From: Kaustia mangrovi
Lineage (GTDB): Bacteria; Pseudomonadota; Alphaproteobacteria; Rhizobiales; Im1
Reading direction: 5' to 3'
Length of the DNA: 64,000 nucleotides
NCBI RefSeq assembly: GCF_015482775.1
Contig: NZ_CP058214.1
Location: 4,206,501 to 4,270,500, forward strand
The notes below the pieces were generated by a model, which made no database searches, had not been told where the DNA came from, and saw only the letters and a list, made by a program, of their open reading frames with translations. Below, piece by piece: positions 1 through 9,030 of the stretch. The translations under genes and the position numbers were made by a program. Every line of letters starts with the position of its first letter. The first letter of the stretch is position 1.

Positions 1-71
1 ATCGTGCACCCCCGAGGGAGACGAGCCCCGCCCCGATGTCCGTATCCGCCTCCGCTGGCGCGGAAGCTCAT
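1..71 (-). CDS. Possible 5' end of a gene running off the window
   Basis: On the minus strand an ATG at 71 opens a frame of 23 codons that stays open to the window edge (it begins MSFRASGGGYGHRGG). The AT-rich stretch just upstream (about 72-95) could hold a promoter. In related genomes a peptidase of the M23 family often lies beside the DUF455 and bcp genes, but nothing in these 23 residues proves that. It may be a chance open frame. Confidence 0.25.
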   Translation of the reverse strand, partial: MSFRASGGGYGHRGGARLPRGCT

Positions 72-137
72 GGTTAACACTTATACAAGCGGCAGAAGGG
101 CTTGTCACCCGTATGCGGTCTGCCTCGGAGCGCCGGG

Positions 138-977
138 TCAGGTGGGCGACATCACCCCGACGAGGGGTTTGTAGAAACCCGGCACGAGGCCGGCCTCGGC
201 GCGGGCGCGGTCGTTGAAGGGCGGCTTGATCCGGCCCTTGAAATGGCGCTGCACGAGGCGCTGGAACTCGGGCTCCGGCGGCAGCCCCTCGCGGGCGCAC
301 AGGAACCGGAACCACTTCACGCCGAAGGCCACATGGGTTTTCTCGTCGCGATAGATAATCTCAAGAATTCCGGCCGTTTCCGCATCCCCCGCCTCGTGCA
401 TCCGGTCGATCATGGAGGGCGTGACGTCGAGCCCGCGCGCTTCCAGCACCATCGGCACGATGGCGACCCGGGCGAGCAGTGAGTGGCCGGTATCCTGCGC
501 GGTCTGCCACAGCCCGTCATGGGCGGGCAGGTCGCCATAGGCGCCGCCGAGCTCCGCGAGCCGCCGGTCGAGGAGGGCGAAATGCCGCGCCTCCTCCGCG
601 CCGACGCGCACCCAGTCGTCGAGGAAGGAGTGCGGCATGGGCGCATCGAAGAAGCGCGCGATGAGGTCCCAGGTGAGATCCACCGCATTGAGCTCGATAT
701 GGGCGAGCGCGTGGACCATGGCGAACCGGCCGCGCCCGCCCGATGTGGAGCGCTTCGGCATGTCCCGCGGCGCAAGGAGCTCGGGCCGGTCGGGGCGCCC
801 GGGCCGGTCGGGCAGGGACGGCATGCCGGCGCGCACGCCCCGCGACAGCCGCCTGGCGCGCCAGGCCTTGGCGGCCTCGCGGGCCAGGCGGACCTTCTCC
901 GCCGGCTCCGCGGCCTCCACGACGAGGCGGGCAGCCTCGGCGAGCGAGCGCGGCGCAGTCGGGCCGTCTGCCGCCAT
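138..977 (-). CDS. Ferritin-like DUF455 family protein
   Basis: A 279-residue protein of the DUF455 (COG2833) ferritin-like family, whose function is not established; members are thought to bind a metal pair in a four-helix bundle. The carboxylate and histidine ligand candidates are visible as EEARHFALLDRRL near residue 145 and RDEKTHVAFG near residue 220. The upstream gene ends at 983 and a GTG at 986 overlaps its stop by four bases, so a start three codons upstream with translational coupling is an alternative; I chose the ATG. It is probably co-transcribed with the peroxiredoxin gene, which would suit a role in oxidative or iron stress, but this is inference. Confidence 0.85.
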   Translation of the reverse strand: MAADGPTAPRSLAEAARLVVEAAEPAEKVRLAREAAKAWRARRLSRGVRAGMPSLPDRPGRPDRPELLAPRDMPKRSTSGGRGRFAMVHALAHIELNAVDLTWDLIARFFDAPMPHSFLDDWVRVGAEEARHFALLDRRLAELGGAYGDLPAHDGLWQTAQDTGHSLLARVAIVPMVLEARGLDVTPSMIDRMHEAGDAETAGILEIIYRDEKTHVAFGVKWFRFLCAREGLPPEPEFQRLVQRHFKGRIKPPFNDRARAEAGLVPGFYKPLVGVMSPT

Positions 978-982
978 GGCGG

Positions 983-1453
983 TCACCCGAGCGCCCTTGC
1001 CGCCTCGAGCACCTCCTCGGCATGGCCGGCAACCTTCACCTTGCGCCAGATGCGCGCGATCCGCCCGTCGCGGCCGATCAGGAAGGTCGACCGGTCGATG
1101 CCCATATATTTGCGCCCGTACATGCTCTTCTCGACCCATACGCCATAGGCCTCGATCGCGGCGCGGTTCTCGTCGGAGGCCAGCGTGACGGCGAGCGCGT
1201 GCTTGGCCTTGAACTTGTCGTGCCTGGCGACGGAATCGGCGGAAATGCCGATGATGTCCGTCTCCGCCTCGTCGAAGGCACCCTTGAGGCCGGTGAAGGC
1301 GATGGCCTCCTTCGTGCACCCGCTGGTGTCGTCCTTCGGGTAGAAATAGACGACGGCCTTGCGGCCCTTCACGGCGGACAGCGAGGCGTTGCCGCCACTG
1401 TCCGTCGGCAGCGAGAAATCCGGCGCCATGTCGCCTTCCTTCAGTGTGCTCAT
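983..1453 (-). CDS. bcp: Thioredoxin-dependent peroxiredoxin, BCP/PrxQ type, single cysteine
   Basis: A 156-residue cytoplasmic thiol peroxidase that reduces hydrogen peroxide and organic peroxides. The AhpC/TSA fold is seen from GDMAPDFSLP to the end. The peroxidatic cysteine is Cys46 in DDTSGCTKEA. The E. coli enzyme has a resolving cysteine five residues further on (GCTxxAC); here it is missing, and Cys46 is the only cysteine in the chain, so this must work as a 1-Cys enzyme with an external thiol partner. A purine-rich AAAGGATG lies upstream of the chosen ATG; an in-frame ATG 24 bases earlier lacks such a site. It sits directly upstream of the DUF455 gene. Confidence 0.93.
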   Translation of the reverse strand: MSTLKEGDMAPDFSLPTDSGGNASLSAVKGRKAVVYFYPKDDTSGCTKEAIAFTGLKGAFDEAETDIIGISADSVARHDKFKAKHALAVTLASDENRAAIEAYGVWVEKSMYGRKYMGIDRSTFLIGRDGRIARIWRKVKVAGHAEEVLEAARALG

Positions 1454-1696
1454 GGTTTGGTCATCCTTTCGTCCCAATTTTGGTGAAATGAGCGGTTTTG
1501 GGGCATGCCGAGTTGTGTTGGCGCAAAGCGGATGTACACTGATCTCTCAGATTCTGAACGAGGATCGGTGTCGGTTATCCGAACAGGGCCCTGAATCACC
1601 ATGGAGTTTGGCCCGGCCGTTTCGCCCGGTGCAAGAGGTATCCGGGGTGGAGGGGCCGTTCGGGCGGTCGTACGCCTGTCATAGACCTTTGCGGAT

Positions 1697-4600
1697 TTGC
1701 GTAGAAAGCTGACGAGGCTGGGGTTGTTTTCGCTGGGCGGCGTGCTGCTGCTGGCCGGTGTGCTTGCGCTCGCCATCCTGTGGCGGCTGTCCATGGGGCC
1801 GATCTCGCTCGGTTTCATGAGCGGCCCGGTGGAGCAGATCGTCAATGCCGGGCTGAGCGGCATGCGCGTGGAGTTCAGCGACGTCGTCGTCGAACGCGAG
1901 GACGGCAACGGGCCGCCGACAGTGCGTTTCCGCCATGTCCGGCTGGTCGACGAGGGCAACCGGCTCATTGCACGAGCGCCCCGAGCGACCGTCGAGATCG
2001 ACGGCGCGAAGCTTCTGCGTGGGCGAGTCGTGCCGCGCCAGTTCGACCTGATCGGTCCTCATATCCTCGTGCGCCGCACCCTGTCGGGCGGTATCGAGCT
2101 CGGCTTCGGCGAGCCGTCGAACCCTCCCGACACCGCGGATATCTCCGGCAAGGCCGACAAGGATATCTCCGCAGAGACCGCGCAGGGCAGCGCCTTCCTG
2201 GAAAGCGGCCAGGGGATGATGGCGTTTCTCGAGCGCGAAATGCTCGCCAAGGATCGCGGCGGCGCGGCGGCACTCAATGCCATCACGGTCAGCGATGCCT
2301 CCGTTTCGCTCTATGACGAGACCAACCAGTCGATCTGGTATGCGCCGAAGGTCAATCTCGATTTCGGGCGCACGCCGGACGGGCTGACGCTGGATGCCGA
2401 TGCCGAGGTCGCCAGCGGCAAGGACAGCTGGCGCCTCGATCTCCGGGCGGACTACCGGGGCGACACACAGACCATGTCGGTCACGGCGCGTGTGCACGAT
2501 TTCGTTCCGGCCTATGCCGCGGCCCAGGTCTTCGCCCTGTCGGAGCTCGGCGAGGTGCGGCTGCCGCTCTCGGGCGAGGCCCATCTGGATCTTGCCGAGG
2601 ACGGCAGCATCACCAGGGCGGATGCGGTGTTCACCGCCTCGGCGGGCTATGTCGGCTTCCCGAGTTTCATCTCCAAGCCGATTCTGGTGGACGAGGGCAC
2701 GCTGCGCCTGTCCTACGAGCCGGAGACCCGTGAGATCGTCATCGGCAAGTCCGCGATCTATATCGGCGGCTCGCAGGCCGCGCTCACGGGCCGGCTGTCA
2801 CCCGATTACGGCGAGACCGGGCGGCTGCTCGGCACGCGCGTGGCACTGCATGCCCGCGATGTGAGCCTGGACACGGACGGCGAGGTGACCGGCGCACTGG
2901 CCATCGACCGGGTGGATTTCGAGGGGTATGCGTCGGTCGAGGACAACCGCCTCGACGTCGACGATCTGGTGATCCTCGCCGGCAATGCCGGCATCCGGAT
3001 GCGCGGCAGCTTCTCCGAGGGCGAGGAGGCGATCGGCATCCGGCTTGCCGGGCGCATCCGCGACCTGCCCATCGACACGATGAAGAAGCTGTGGCCGCCG
3101 ATCCTCGCGCCGGGCGCGCGCGAGTGGATCTCGGAGAATGTCCTGACGGGCGTCATTCCGACCGGCGATTTCAGTGTCGACATGCCGCCGAAGGTTCTCG
3201 CCCGGGCGCTTAACGACAAGGCGATTCCCGACCGGCACGCCAATTTCGACTTCACCCTGTCCGACGTCACGACGCGCTATTTCGACGACTTCCCCGTGAT
3301 TATCGGTGCGGCCGGCGGGGGAACCCTGCAGGGCAACAGCTTCGATCTCTCGCTGAAGAGCGGCTCCGTCACCGTGCCGTCGGGCAAGAAGATCGAGTTC
3401 GTCTCGGGGGATATGCGTATCGACGATCTCGTCACCCACGGGACCGTAGCGGAGGTCAATGTCACGACCAAGGGGCCGGTCAGCGGGTTCCTGGAGCTGA
3501 TCGATCTCGAACCGCTCAGATATGTGAGCGAGGCGGGCTTCGACATGGATCGTCTCACCGGCGCGGCGGAAGTGTCGATGGCGCTCCAGCTGCCGCTCCT
3601 GCGCGACATCCCGGCCGAGCGCCTGTCGATCAAGGCCCAGACGACCATCAAGGAGATCAACTTCACCGGCATCGCCGACGACATGGAAATCGACGGCGGT
3701 ACCCTGGAGGTGGAGGTGACCGATGAGGGCCTGACGGGCGCTGGCGACGTCACGCTGAACGGCGTGCCCGTTCGTCTGGAGCTGAGCTCGTCCTTCAAGG
3801 ACGACGGTCCCGACGAGCGCCGTGTCGTGGCGAGGGCCACGCTCAGCGACAAGGACCGTGTCCGGCTCGGCACCGATATCAACGATTTCGTGAAAGGTCC
3901 GGTTCCGGTCACGCTGACCGCGGATATCAGCAAGGGCGATGTGGAGAGCGCGCATCTGGCCGCCGATCTCTCGCGCGCACAGCTCCGCATCGAGGCGATC
4001 CGGTGGCTGCGCCCGCCGATCAAGGGGACCAAGGCGACGCTCGATCTCGACTTCCGCAAGGATGGCGGCATCGGGATCCGCAATGCGGTGATCACGGGCA
4101 AGGACCTGAATGTCAGGGGGACGATGGTGCTGAACAAGGCGGGCGACATCGTGTCCGCCTCGCTGCCGACGGCACAGCTCGGCCCGGATTACGACATGAC
4201 GGTCAAGGCGAGCCGCCGCAGCGCGAATGTTCTCGGCGTCTCGGTCGGCGGTCGGTCCTTCGATGCGCGGCCCATGATCCATGCCATGTTCGGCAAGTCG
4301 GATACGGCAAAGGACCATCTGGGCACCGTCGCGGTCGATGCGAGCCTGTCCACCATTCGCGGCTATCGCGGCTCGCGGCTCGACAGGGCCAAGGTCTCCG
4401 CGGAAATCCGCAATGGCGGCATCGTGCGCATGGAGGTGAATGGCCAGCACGGCGACGGCTCGCAGGTCGCGCTGTCCGTCCGCCCGAAGACGAACGGCAC
4501 ACGGGCCCTCAAGCTCACCAGCCGCAATGGCGGGGCGACCCTGCGGGCGGCCGATCTCTATTCCAACATCAGGGGCGGGAACCTCTCCTTCACCGCCGAT

Positions 4601-5179
4601 CTCGGCGCTCCCGGCCAGTCGGCCCTGCGCGACGGACGCTTACGCATCCGGAACTTCCAGGTGCGCGACGAGCCGGCGCTCATCCGGTTCGACGAGCGCG
4701 GCGGGGCGCAGCGCACGAGGTCCAACAGCGGAAGCTGGAGCTTCACCAATCTCACCGTCCCCTTCTCCCTCGACGGCCAGTATGTGCGCATCGGCGATGC
4801 GCTCCTTCAGGGGCCGACCATCGGGGCGTCCGCCAAGGGGCTGATCAACAAGGACAATGGCGCGCTCGACATTTCCGGAACGATCATTCCGGCCTATGCT
4901 CTCAACTCGCTGCTGAGCTCGGTCCCGATCCTCGGCGAGGTGCTGATGGGCGGCAAGGGGCAGGGTATCTTCGGCGTGACCTTCGCGCTGCGCGGCACCA
5001 TGTCGGACCCGGAGATGGTGTTCAATCCGGTCTCCGCCCTCGCGCCGGGTTTCCTGCGCAAGCTCTTCGAGTTCGGCACGGGCGACGGCGGCGCGTCCGG
5101 CTCGGGCTCCGGGTCCGGCCGCGATGGCGGCAAGCGCAAGGAGCCCGAGATCGACATGCCGAGGGCCCTCAACCGATAG
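1697..5179 (+). CDS. Large AsmA/YhdP-like envelope protein (DUF3971)
   Basis: A 1160-residue protein with one N-terminal membrane anchor (about residues 8-30) followed by a very long periplasmic region rich in beta strands. The architecture matches the YhdP/AsmA-like family (DUF3971 with an AsmA-like C-terminal region), members of which help carry phospholipids or maintain the outer membrane barrier. The C-terminal part NFQVRDEPALIRF and the later VPFSLDGQYVRIGDA to IPILGEV-like block is typical of the family. The tail is Gly/Ser rich, then KRKEPEID. The frame has a stop at 1682, and the only start ahead of the membrane anchor is TTG at 1697, with no good ribosome site. Function is by family, not shown here. 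Confidence 0.85.
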   Translation: MRRKLTRLGLFSLGGVLLLAGVLALAILWRLSMGPISLGFMSGPVEQIVNAGLSGMRVEFSDVVVEREDGNGPPTVRFRHVRLVDEGNRLIARAPRATVEIDGAKLLRGRVVPRQFDLIGPHILVRRTLSGGIELGFGEPSNPPDTADISGKADKDISAETAQGSAFLESGQGMMAFLEREMLAKDRGGAAALNAITVSDASVSLYDETNQSIWYAPKVNLDFGRTPDGLTLDADAEVASGKDSWRLDLRADYRGDTQTMSVTARVHDFVPAYAAAQVFALSELGEVRLPLSGEAHLDLAEDGSITRADAVFTASAGYVGFPSFISKPILVDEGTLRLSYEPETREIVIGKSAIYIGGSQAALTGRLSPDYGETGRLLGTRVALHARDVSLDTDGEVTGALAIDRVDFEGYASVEDNRLDVDDLVILAGNAGIRMRGSFSEGEEAIGIRLAGRIRDLPIDTMKKLWPPILAPGAREWISENVLTGVIPTGDFSVDMPPKVLARALNDKAIPDRHANFDFTLSDVTTRYFDDFPVIIGAAGGGTLQGNSFDLSLKSGSVTVPSGKKIEFVSGDMRIDDLVTHGTVAEVNVTTKGPVSGFLELIDLEPLRYVSEAGFDMDRLTGAAEVSMALQLPLLRDIPAERLSIKAQTTIKEINFTGIADDMEIDGGTLEVEVTDEGLTGAGDVTLNGVPVRLELSSSFKDDGPDERRVVARATLSDKDRVRLGTDINDFVKGPVPVTLTADISKGDVESAHLAADLSRAQLRIEAIRWLRPPIKGTKATLDLDFRKDGGIGIRNAVITGKDLNVRGTMVLNKAGDIVSASLPTAQLGPDYDMTVKASRRSANVLGVSVGGRSFDARPMIHAMFGKSDTAKDHLGTVAVDASLSTIRGYRGSRLDRAKVSAEIRNGGIVRMEVNGQHGDGSQVALSVRPKTNGTRALKLTSRNGGATLRAADLYSNIRGGNLSFTADLGAPGQSALRDGRLRIRNFQVRDEPALIRFDERGGAQRTRSNSGSWSFTNLTVPFSLDGQYVRIGDALLQGPTIGASAKGLINKDNGALDISGTIIPAYALNSLLSSVPILGEVLMGGKGQGIFGVTFALRGTMSDPEMVFNPVSALAPGFLRKLFEFGTGDGGASGSGSGSGRDGGKRKEPEIDMPRALNR

Positions 5180-5242
5180 GCCGGGCCGGTCCCGCCCGAC
5201 CGGACGAGAGCCTGGAGCGCATCGCGGTTAGGTTGAAACAGA

Positions 5243-5313
5243 CCGCTCATCCCGGCGAAAGCCGGGATCTTCTGCAACACGCCTGAGATCCCGGCTTTCG
5301 CCGGGATGAGCGG
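5243..5313. repeat. Perfect 28-bp inverted repeat of a dispersed palindromic family
   Basis: Two 28-base arms (5243-5270 and 5286-5313) are exact reverse complements around a 15-base loop. Each arm contains its own small hairpin of the form CCCGGCGAAAGCCGGG. Shorter outer repeats (GGTTGAA near 5231 and TTCAACC near 5324) flank it. It lies between two convergent genes and could also stop transcription. Relatives lie at 7909, 12287 and 41264. Confidence 0.85.
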
Positions 5314-5348
5314 GAGGAAATGCCGATTCAACCTGTCCGCAAGCCGCT

Positions 5349-6608
5349 TTAGCTCGGCCGGATGAGCGCGTGCTTCTTCTTGCCCATGGACAGCTTCACC
5401 ACGCCGTCGCCGGTGAGGTCGTCACCGGTGAGGGCGCGTTTCGGGTCCGCGACGGCGACGTCGTTGATGCGCACGGCGCCGCCGGAGACGGCCCGGCGGG
5501 CCTCGCCGTTTGAGGAGGCAAGGCCCGCGCGCACCATGGCGGTGAGCAGGCCGAGCCCTGCCTCGAACTCGCCGCTCCCGATCTCGACGGTCGGCAGCCC
5601 CTCGCCGAACTGGCCTTCCTCGAAGGTGCGCCGCGCGGTCTCCGCGGCCTCCTCGGCCGCCTGGCGGCCATGGAGGAGGGCTGTGGTCTCGGTGGCCAAC
5701 ACCTTCTTGGCGTCGTTGAGCTCCTGGCCCTCGAGCGCGGCAAGGCGCGCGATCTCGTCGAGGGGCAGCTCGGTGAAGAGCTTCAGGAAGCGGCCGACAT
5801 CGCCGTCCTCGGTATTGCGCCAGTACTGCCAGTAGTCATAGGGCTTGAGCATATCGGCATTGAGCCACACCGCGCCGGAGGCGGTCTTGCCCATCTTGGC
5901 GCCGGACGAGGTGGTCAAGAGCGGCGAGGTGAGCGCGAACAGCTCCACCTCCTCCATGCGCCGGCCGAGATCGATACCGTTGACGATATTGCCCCACTGG
6001 TCGGAGCCGCCCATCTGCAGCCGGCAGCCGTGGCGGCGGTAGAGCTCCACGAAATCGTAGGCCTGGAGCAGCATGTAGTTGAACTCCAGGAAGGACAGCG
6101 ACTGGTCGCGCTCGAGCCGGCTCTTGACCGCCTCGAAGGAGAGCATGCGGTTGACGGAGAAATGGCGCCCGACATCGCGCAGGAACTCCACGTAGTTGAG
6201 GCCGAGCAGCCAGTCGGCATTGTCGATCATCACGGCATCGCTGGCGCCGTCGCCGAAGGTGAGGAAGCGGTCGAAGACGCGCCGGATCCCTTCCTTGTTC
6301 TGCTCGATCATCTCTGTCGACAGGAGCGGGCGCGCCTCGTCGCGGAAGCTCGGATCGCCGATCTGCGTCGTGCCGCCGCCCATGAGCGTGATCGGCCGGT
6401 GTCCGGCCTTCTGCAGCCAGCGCAGCATCATGATCTGCACGAGCGAGCCGACATGCAGCGAGCGCGCCGTGCAGTCAAAGCCGATATAGGCGGTCACGGT
6501 CCCCGTCCGCGCGAGCTCGTCCAGCGCCTCCATGTCGGAGCACTGGTGGATGAAGCCGCGTTCCTGGAGAACGTGGAGGAAATCGGATTTGAAACTGGTC
6601 ATGCTCAT
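5349..6608 (-). CDS. tyrS: Tyrosine--tRNA ligase
   Basis: A 419-residue class I aminoacyl-tRNA synthetase that charges tRNA-Tyr. The ATP-binding HIGH signature appears as HVGS (residues 52-55) and KMSKS as KMGKT (238-242). The tyrosine site ([20 protein letters not shown]) and the C-terminal S4 RNA-binding domain (about 350-415, [13 protein letters not shown]) are present. The length is normal. ATG at 6608 or at 6602 may start translation; neither has a strong ribosome site. It faces away from anmK, an arrangement common in alphaproteobacteria. Confidence 0.96.
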   Translation of the reverse strand: MSMTSFKSDFLHVLQERGFIHQCSDMEALDELARTGTVTAYIGFDCTARSLHVGSLVQIMMLRWLQKAGHRPITLMGGGTTQIGDPSFRDEARPLLSTEMIEQNKEGIRRVFDRFLTFGDGASDAVMIDNADWLLGLNYVEFLRDVGRHFSVNRMLSFEAVKSRLERDQSLSFLEFNYMLLQAYDFVELYRRHGCRLQMGGSDQWGNIVNGIDLGRRMEEVELFALTSPLLTTSSGAKMGKTASGAVWLNADMLKPYDYWQYWRNTEDGDVGRFLKLFTELPLDEIARLAALEGQELNDAKKVLATETTALLHGRQAAEEAAETARRTFEEGQFGEGLPTVEIGSGEFEAGLGLLTAMVRAGLASSNGEARRAVSGGAVRINDVAVADPKRALTGDDLTGDGVVKLSMGKKKHALIRPS

Positions 6609-6758
6609 GCCAAGCTGTATCTTGATGTTGGTTGGGTTGTCGGCCCGCCAGCGGCGGCCCTGTTCCGTGCAGGGCATTCCGGATCTTGGGAGCGATCAAC
6701 GTCTCGGCGCCCGGGCGAGGGTCACCGGACGCAGCTTGATCTAGCACAGCGTTGTGAA

Positions 6759-7868
6759 ATGGCAAATGTGACAGCCGCGCTCGGCCTGATGAGCGGCACC
6801 TCCATGGACGGGATCGACATCGCGCTCATCGAGACGGACGGCGAACGCCATGTGGCGCCGGGGCCTTCGGAGACGGTCGATTATACGCCGGGCCTGCGCG
6901 CGCTCTATCGCGAGGTGCTGGATGCCGCGCGCACGCTCGACCGGCGCGAGGACCGCCCGGCGCCGCTGGACGAATTCGAGCGCGAGATCACCGATGCCCA
7001 TATGCGCGCGGTGACCGCGTTCCTGACCCGTCACGGGCTTGCGCCCGGCGATATCGGCGTGATCGGCTTCCACGGCCAGACCGTGCTCCACCGCCCGGAG
7101 AGACGCCTCACCGTGCAACTCGGCGACGGCGCGCGGCTCGCCGACGGGCTCGGCATCCGCGTCGTGAGCGACCTCAGGGCGGCGGATGTCGCCGCGGGCG
7201 GGCAGGGCGCGCCGCTCGTTCCCGTCTACCATTCCGCGCTCGCCGCCGGGCTCGGCAGCGGGCCCAGGGCCTTCCTCAATATCGGTGGCGTGGCGAACCT
7301 GACCTATATCGCCGACGGCGCGCCGCTCGTGGCCTTCGACACAGGGCCCGGCAATGCGCTTCTCGATGACTGGGTGCTCAGGCATCTCGGTACGGATTGC
7401 GACCGCGACGGGGCGCTCGCCCGGTCGGGACATGTGGACGAGGCCCGCCTCGCACGCCTCCTCGACCATGCCTATTTCGAGGCCCCGGCGCCGAAATCCC
7501 TGGACCGCAACGACTTCTCGCTCGATGCGCTGGACGGCCTGTCGCCGCAGGACGGGGCGGCGACGCTGGTCGCCTTCACGAGCGCGGCCGTGGCGCGTGC
7601 CGTCGCGCATCTGCCCGCCGCGCCGGCCTCGTGGGTGGTCTGCGGAGGCGGGCGGCGGAACCCGGCGATCATGGATGCGCTGCGCGACCGTCTCGGTGTG
7701 CCGGTGGAAACGGCCGAGGCCGTCGGGCTCGATGGCGACGCGATCGAGGCGGAGGCCTTCGCCTATATGGCCGTGCGCCGGCTTGCGAACCTCGCCATCA
7801 CATTTCCCTCGACGACCGGCGTCGCCGAACCGCTGACGGGCGGCGTCATCCACGAGCCCGCGCGGTAG
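6759..7868 (+). CDS. anmK: Anhydro-N-acetylmuramic acid kinase
   Basis: A 369-residue cytoplasmic kinase that cleaves and phosphorylates 1,6-anhydro-N-acetylmuramic acid to MurNAc-6-phosphate in peptidoglycan recycling. The family signature GLMSGTSMDGIDIAL is at the N-terminus (about 9-23), followed by GFHGQTVLH, the FLNIGGVANLT block, the FDTGPGNALLD motif and the glycine-rich CGGGRRNP near residue 300. The length is normal. The start ATG at 6759 lies 150 bases from the divergent tyrS start, so the two share a promoter region. Confidence 0.95.
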   Translation: MANVTAALGLMSGTSMDGIDIALIETDGERHVAPGPSETVDYTPGLRALYREVLDAARTLDRREDRPAPLDEFEREITDAHMRAVTAFLTRHGLAPGDIGVIGFHGQTVLHRPERRLTVQLGDGARLADGLGIRVVSDLRAADVAAGGQGAPLVPVYHSALAAGLGSGPRAFLNIGGVANLTYIADGAPLVAFDTGPGNALLDDWVLRHLGTDCDRDGALARSGHVDEARLARLLDHAYFEAPAPKSLDRNDFSLDALDGLSPQDGAATLVAFTSAAVARAVAHLPAAPASWVVCGGGRRNPAIMDALRDRLGVPVETAEAVGLDGDAIEAEAFAYMAVRRLANLAITFPSTTGVAEPLTGGVIHEPAR

Positions 7869-7908
7869 GGGGCTCCAGAAACGGGCGGGACGGTCCGGGG
7901 GCTGTGGG

Positions 7909-8022
7909 CTCCCGCCTTCGCGGGAGCGAGCGAAGGAAACAAGCCTTTTCCCTTACCGCTCATGCCCGCGAAGGCGGGCATCCATCCTGCTGATTCTGCA
8001 CGGGAGTCCCGCTTGCGCGGGA
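7909..8022. repeat. Cluster of three small palindromes
   Basis: Three hairpins of one family follow each other: 7909-7926 (arms of 7 around CTTC), 7962-7981 (arms of 8 around GAAG) and 8007-8022 (arms of 6 around TTGC). They share the core CCCGC-n4-GCGGG with the elements at 5243, 12287 and 41264. They lie between the convergent anmK and hydrolase genes. There is no T-run, so termination is possible but not shown. Confidence 0.75.
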
Positions 8023-8055
8023 ATGACGGGCAAGGGGGCGGGCGCCCCGGCCCGT

Positions 8056-8709
8056 TCAGGCGGCCTCTTCCTCGGCGAGCCGGCGGTCGAGATAGTCCTC
8101 CACGACCGTCATGAGATCTTCGGCCTTGTCCTCGAAGAAATGGTTGGCGCCGGCGATCGTCTGATGCTCGATGACGATGCCCTTCTGCGTCTTCAGCCGG
8201 CTGACCAGGCTGGTGACGTGCTCCGGCGGTGTCACGCTGTCCTTGTCGCCATTGACGAACAGGCCCGAGGCCGGGCAGGGGGCGAGGAAGGAGAAGTCGT
8301 AATGGTTCGCCATGGGGGCGACGGAGATGAAGCCGGCGATCTCGGGCCGGCGCATCAGGAGCTGCATGGAGATCCACGAGCCGAAGGAGAAGCCGGCGAT
8401 CCAGCACGAGCGCGCGTCGCGGTTGAGGCTCTGCGCCCAGTCGAGCGCGGCGGCGGCGTCCGACAGCTCGCCCGCACCATTGTCGTAGATGCCCTGGCTG
8501 CGGCCCACGCCGCGGAAATTGAACCGCAGGACGGAGAAGCCGCGCTTCTGGAACATGTAGTAGAGGGCATGCACGATGGGGTTGTTCATCGTGCCGCCGA
8601 ACTGGGGATGGGGATGCAGGATGATCGCCACGGGCGAGGTGGACGATTCATTGTGGTGATAGCGGCCTTCAATGCGGCCCGCGGGGCCATTGAAAATCAC
8701 TTCCGGCAT
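8056..8709 (-). CDS. Alpha/beta hydrolase (COG2945 type)
   Basis: A 217-residue cytoplasmic alpha/beta hydrolase of the small family often labelled predicted hydrolase COG2945; the substrate is unknown. The oxyanion region is LHPHPQFGGTMNN (residues 31-43). The nucleophile is Ser108 in GFSFGS, the acid is probably Asp157 in NGDKDSVTP, and the base is His190 in GANHFF. All three are in family order, so it should be active. It is transcribed away from the iron-sulfur operon, and its promoter would lie in the shared intergenic region. Confidence 0.88.
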   Translation of the reverse strand: MPEVIFNGPAGRIEGRYHHNESSTSPVAIILHPHPQFGGTMNNPIVHALYYMFQKRGFSVLRFNFRGVGRSQGIYDNGAGELSDAAAALDWAQSLNRDARSCWIAGFSFGSWISMQLLMRRPEIAGFISVAPMANHYDFSFLAPCPASGLFVNGDKDSVTPPEHVTSLVSRLKTQKGIVIEHQTIAGANHFFEDKAEDLMTVVEDYLDRRLAEEEAA

Positions 8710-8837
8710 TGGGTCCTCGAAACCTTAGAGATCATACGCATCCAGCGCGCCGTCCGGCGCCGTCGTCGGGCTGTTCCCGCGGTGGGAGCAGTCGCAGCCG
8801 TAGTATGGACTTTCAGACTGTGAAATCGGCATTCCGA

Positions 8838-8870
8838 TTTGTTGACTCTCCCAGTCGGGTATTTTATATC
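8838..8870 (+). promoter_or_regulatory. suf operon promoter with overlapping IscR-type box
   Basis: Positions 8838-8862 match the type 1 IscR box (ATASYYGACT, five bases, AGTCRRSTAT) at nearly every defined position: GTTGACT, CTCCC, AGTCGGGTAT. The same DNA holds a sigma-70-like promoter: TTGACT at 8842-8847, a 17-base spacer and TATATC at 8865-8870. The box covers the -35 element and spacer, so a bound regulator would block RNA polymerase. This gives a leader of roughly 150 bases before the regulator gene at 9031. The box is seen directly; repression is inferred. Confidence 0.8.
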
Positions 8871-9030
8871 CACCTTAGAATTATTCAATTTTGGTGCTGC
8901 CGTAGCCGCGGAGCCGACGTCGCAGGGCCGATGGACGTCATATCACAGTCGCGGCGGTATTTTGCAAGCCTTCTCATCGAGTTTTGGCGCGCAGCGGACT
9001 TGCATCGCGGTCTTGAGACAGGATTGAGAG

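Noticed and set aside
2798-4450. Long minus-strand open frames under the AsmA-like gene and many similar ones across the window
   Set aside because: They lie antisense to well supported genes, are rich in Arg, His and Ala, lack family features, and are what high GC content produces in other frames.
5670-6758. Upstream extension of the anmK frame
   Set aside because: It crosses tyrS on the opposite strand; the family N-terminus begins at the ATG at 6759.
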